Assembly (NCBI RefSeq): GCF_900108855.1
Contig: NZ_FNXY01000002.1
Span: 422,337-486,336 of the forward strand
Length of the DNA: 64,000 nucleotides
DNA from: Dyadobacter koreensis
Lineage (GTDB): Bacteria > Bacteroidota > Bacteroidia > Cytophagales > Spirosomataceae
Direction of reading: 5' to 3'
Under the pieces are notes generated by a model. That model searched no databases. It was not told where the DNA came from and saw only the letters and a program-made list of their open reading frames with translations. Made by a program: the position numbers and the translations under genes. Positions 62,460-64,000 of this stretch are shown piece by piece. Position 1 is the stretch's first letter, and the number at the start of each line of letters is the position of its first letter.

Positions 62460-63791
62460 ATGATTATCCTGATTGTTTTTCTTGCCATTGTATTCATTGT
62501 TTTAAGTTCGACAGTTTTAAAAATGCACCCACTCACCGGCTTGCTGCTCGCCGCTTTGGGCGTGGGGATTTTTGCCGGATTACCCATTGATAAACTGGCG
62601 GAAACGATCGGGAAGGGTTTTGGAGAATTAATGTCTAAAATCGGTTTGATGGTGATACTGGGTTGTGTGATTGGCGCAATTCTGGATCAGTCAGGCGCGG
62701 CGATAAAAGTGGCAGATGTAATTTTAAAATTGTTTGGAGAAAAACATCCGGCCTTTGCCATGTCCGTTATCGGAGCGGTTGTCGGTATACCTGTTTTCTG
62801 CGATTCGGGTTATATCATTTTGCATAAACTCAATCAGATTGTTGCCGCGCGGACTAACAAACCGCTCGCCGTTATTGCACTTTCTCTTTCCGGAGGTTTG
62901 TTTGCAACGCATACACTTGTGCCGCCAACGCCAGGTCCGCTTTCTGCCGCGGGAAATCTGGGTATCGCGGATTCGGTAGGATTAGTGATTCTGATAGGCC
63001 TGATCGTATCGATCCCGAGTTTATTCCTTTCAACCTGGTTCGCTGGAAAGTATGCAAAGGATGTTCAGATTAATGAGGATTTTACCGTGAAACCTATTTC
63101 GGCCTATGATAAAAAACTACCTCCTGCCTGGAAAGCTTTCATGCCTATTCTTCTTCCCATTTTATTGATAACGCTCGCGTCCTTTGCGAAAATTTTACAT
63201 TTTCCGGAAAGCCTTTTGCAATGGATAAGTTTCCTGGGCAGTCCACTGGTTTCATTTCTACTTGCAATATTTTTCAGCTACTCGCTTTTTCCTGAAAAAT
63301 CGGCTGAGAAAATGATGTTGTGTTTCAAAAGCGGAATTGAACATTGCGGTACCACACTTGTACTGGTTGGCGCCGGCGGAGCGTTTGGCGCTATTTTGAA
63401 AGAAACCTCCCTTAAAGAGATGGTTAGCGAATGGCTGACAAGAAATGAAATGTCAGGGATATTTTTGTTGATGATAACATTCCTGATCGCTGCTTTTTTT
63501 AAAACTGCCCAGGGATCAACAACTTCTTCAATGGTACTGACTACAAGTATTATTGCACCATTACTTGCGACGCTGGGTTTTGTCACGCCGATACAAATTA
63601 CATTATTGGTTATGGCAGCTGGGAGTGGAGCGATGATTGTTTCGCATACGAATGATGCCTGGTTTTGGGTAGTTTCGCAGTTCACAGGAATCTCGGCGAA
63701 GGATACTTACAGGACGCATACCATTCTGACAGGATTGCAGGGAATTGTGAGTTTTTTAATGACAGTGTTGTTGTATTTTATATTGGCTTGA
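62460..63791 (+). CDS. GntP-family gluconate:H+ symporter
   Basis: A 443-residue permease with about 12-13 helices. LKMHPLTGLLLAALGVGIFAGLP at the N-terminus, the HTLVPPTPGPLSAAGNLGI motif, a late AQGSTTSSMVLT motif, and SHTNDAWFWVVSQFTG near the C-terminus are signatures of the GntP/DsdX family. Substrates are gluconate or related hydroxy acids. It is probably co-transcribed with the esterase-like gene upstream. No sugar-acid kinase or dehydratase is seen before the window ends. Confidence 0.93.
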   Translation: MIILIVFLAIVFIVLSSTVLKMHPLTGLLLAALGVGIFAGLPIDKLAETIGKGFGELMSKIGLMVILGCVIGAILDQSGAAIKVADVILKLFGEKHPAFAMSVIGAVVGIPVFCDSGYIILHKLNQIVAARTNKPLAVIALSLSGGLFATHTLVPPTPGPLSAAGNLGIADSVGLVILIGLIVSIPSLFLSTWFAGKYAKDVQINEDFTVKPISAYDKKLPPAWKAFMPILLPILLITLASFAKILHFPESLLQWISFLGSPLVSFLLAIFFSYSLFPEKSAEKMMLCFKSGIEHCGTTLVLVGAGGAFGAILKETSLKEMVSEWLTRNEMSGIFLLMITFLIAAFFKTAQGSTTSSMVLTTSIIAPLLATLGFVTPIQITLLVMAAGSGAMIVSHTNDAWFWVVSQFTGISAKDTYRTHTILTGLQGIVSFLMTVLLYFILA

Positions 63792-63795
63792 AATA

Positions 63796-64000
63796 GCAGG
63801 GTTGTTCAAATTATTACGGTGCGCCGCACCTTTGAATAGACATTTTAGATTTATTGATTCTACAAATATTGCCGTGCTCTGCACCTGAAACTGGTGTTTG
63901 CTTTTTTATTGATTCTACAAATATTGCGGTGCTCTGCACCTGAAATTGGCGTTTGCTTTTTTATTGATTCTGCAAATATTGCGGTGCTCTGCACCTGAAA
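63796..64000. repeat. 55-bp-period tandem array with GGTGC-NNN-GCACC hairpins, continues past the window
   Basis: Three nearly identical units begin at 63851, 63906 and 63961 with TTATTGATTCT(A/G)CAAATATT, exactly 55 bp apart; the last is cut by the window end after 40 bases. Each has a small hairpin: arms at 63873, 63928 and 63983, loop TCT. A degenerate fourth copy at 63796-63850 keeps the phase (arm at 63818) but has loop GCC. The first complete unit has CGTGC in place of GGTGC. No reading frame is supported. The array starts just after the GntP stop codon. Confidence 0.88.

Noticed and set aside
63796..64000. CRISPR array at the right edge
   Set aside because: The intervals between palindromes are as conserved as the palindromes, there are no variable spacers, and no cas gene is visible.

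Overview
The window looks like a chromosomal segment of a Bacteroidota bacterium of the order Cytophagales, most like Dyadobacter or a close Spirosomataceae relative; this is an inference from gene content. Pointers are a type IX secretion sorting domain on a secreted esterase, DUF4136 and DUF1460 proteins, promoter-like TAnnTTTG boxes, a Wza-like protein with many SLBB domains, and a maltose phosphorylase cluster. I see no rRNA, tRNA, insertion sequence, prophage or CRISPR array. Nearly every stretch is intact coding sequence.

Layout. 1-8631 (minus) is one polysaccharide operon in transcription order: Wza-like outer-membrane protein, chain-length/co-polymerase protein, ABC permease, Wzt-like ATPase with carbohydrate-binding tail, DegT/VioA-type sugar aminotransferase, and a large multi-pass GT-C-like membrane protein that is cut by the window start. 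8902-11908 (plus) holds parE and pheA. 11978-20642 is an accessory block: a T9SS-secreted SGNH esterase, three large unassigned membrane proteins (two of them divergent paralogues), and a membrane-anchored 720-residue protein of unknown function. 20683-22879 holds an outer-membrane barrel, a DUF4136 lipoprotein and a DinB protein. 23101-26945 is an OmpR/histidine kinase pair followed by a SulP transporter. 27016-31110 (minus) holds an MscS channel, a DUF1460 amidase-like protein and a 'Gcr recombinase' family membrane protein. 31420-36407 is a divergent alpha-glucan module: GH13 amylase-like enzyme against beta-phosphoglucomutase and GH65 phosphorylase, followed by a DUF1080 protein and a TPR protein.

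39720-49285 is dense in signalling: two receiver-only proteins, a CHASE3-like kinase, a YtxH pair, and a co-directional run of rpoN, an NtrC-type activator, a PAS kinase and a receiver-PAS-kinase hybrid. That run looks like a self-contained sigma-54 control cassette. 50110-57969 (minus) is a CzcCBA-type metal efflux operon preceded by its own OmpR/kinase pair. 58046-63791 holds a Cys/Met-metabolism PLP enzyme, an App1-type phosphatase head-to-head with a diacylglycerol-kinase-family enzyme, a secreted alpha/beta hydrolase and a GntP permease.

The right edge (63796-64000) is a tandem array with an exact 55-bp period. Each unit carries a GGTGC-NNN-GCACC-type hairpin, and the array runs off the window. 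It is the least explained structure here, with the divergent GT-C-like paralogue block at 13981-20642 second. I found no convincing complete novel defence or mobile system.
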